From the NCBI GenBank assembly GCA_050695155.1, contig JBOGTO010000455.1, positions 1-7,033 of the forward strand: a stretch of DNA of 7,033 nt, written 5' to 3'. Source of the stretch: CF-113 sp050695155. GTDB taxonomy: Bacteria > Chloroflexota > Ktedonobacteria > Ktedonobacterales > Ktedonobacteraceae. Of the stretch, positions 6,901-7,033 are shown in pieces; position 1 is the first letter of the stretch; each line of letters starts with the position of its first letter. Both the position numbers and the translations under genes were made by a program. The notes beneath the pieces are model-generated. The model saw only the letters and a list, made by a program, of their open reading frames with translations. It made no database searches and was not told the origin of the DNA.

Positions 6901-7032
6901 TCAAACAAGGTCGATGGTGCTTCGTTCCGCTAGCGGAAAGGGGTAGAGTTCCCAGGTGAGCGCATCGGAGACCCACACCGCGCACACGCGCCGCGCCTGC
7001 CCCGCTTCGTCTCGATAGGTGACAGAGTACGC
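6901..7032 (-). CDS. C-terminal 43 codons of an unidentified protein, 5' end outside the window
   Basis: On the minus strand a frame is open from the window edge to a TGA at 6901-6903 and encodes 43 residues, ending in ELYPFPLAERSTIDLV. The composition looks protein-like (YRDEAGQARR, then AVWVSDALTWELYPF), and codon third positions are G/C-rich like the neighbouring genes. I do not recognise the family. It ends 20 bp before the tnpB ATG in the same direction, so it could be a host gene whose 3' end faces the transglutaminase gene once the tnpB element is removed, or a gene carried with tnpB. It does not resemble the end of a Y1 TnpA. The fragment is short enough that a chance open frame cannot be ruled out. 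Confidence 0.5.
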   Translation of the reverse strand, partial: AYSVTYRDEAGQARRVCAVWVSDALTWELYPFPLAERSTIDLV

Positions 7033-7033
7033 C

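Noticed and set aside
6925..6938. Perfect 14-bp palindrome (TTCCGC/TAGCGGAA)
   Set aside because: No loop and no T tract; it falls inside the partial right-hand open frame and is most simply coding sequence, though a role as left-end structure is not excluded.
1..7033. CRISPR array, tRNA or rRNA genes
   Set aside because: No regularly spaced repeats with unique spacers and no tRNA or rRNA-like segments were seen; the only repeats are the heptad repeats in the Uma2-like gene.

Overview
The window reads as an ordinary chromosomal stretch of a free-living bacterium, with one mobile TnpB-type element at its right side. Gene style fits a Chloroflexota/Ktedonobacterales-like genome: a Uma2-family protein with a heptad tail, a moxR-DUF58-transglutaminase operon, and an orphan IS1341-type tnpB. 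This placement is inferred from gene content alone, with no rRNA or marker gene to confirm it.

Layout, left to right. (1) Positions 3-593, plus strand: the C-terminal part of a Uma2-family (DUF820, PD-(D/E)XK-like) protein, cut by the window edge and ending in an Ala/Gln/Glu-rich coiled coil. (2) Positions 594-827: an AT-rich non-coding gap with an imperfect hairpin and a candidate extended -10 promoter. (3) Positions 828-5516, plus strand: a tight three-gene operon encoding a MoxR-type AAA+ ATPase, a membrane-anchored DUF58 protein and a TgpA-like membrane transglutaminase (N-terminal membrane segments, one Cys-His-acid transglutaminase core, a late membrane segment and a DUF4129-like tail). 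The gaps are 3 and 6 bp. (4) Positions 5534-6880, minus strand: an intact tnpB, the RNA-guided nuclease of IS200/IS605/IS1341 elements, convergent with the operon and 17 bp from its stop. Four successive hairpins lie in its 3' end and are a good candidate for the omegaRNA (reRNA) scaffold. (5) Positions 6901-7032, minus strand: the last 43 codons of an unidentified gene.

How the parts relate. The operon trio is a recurrent cassette. MoxR is probably a chaperone-like ATPase acting on the DUF58 partner, and TgpA acts on protein substrates outside the membrane; the actual substrate is unknown. The tnpB element seems to sit between two convergent genes, the transglutaminase gene and the partial right-hand gene, without breaking either. 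If the omegaRNA model holds, its guide would be read from the last codons of the transglutaminase gene, so the nuclease would recognise the empty form of this same site. I see no clearly new multi-gene system here. The most informative locus is the tnpB 3' end and its junction with the operon.
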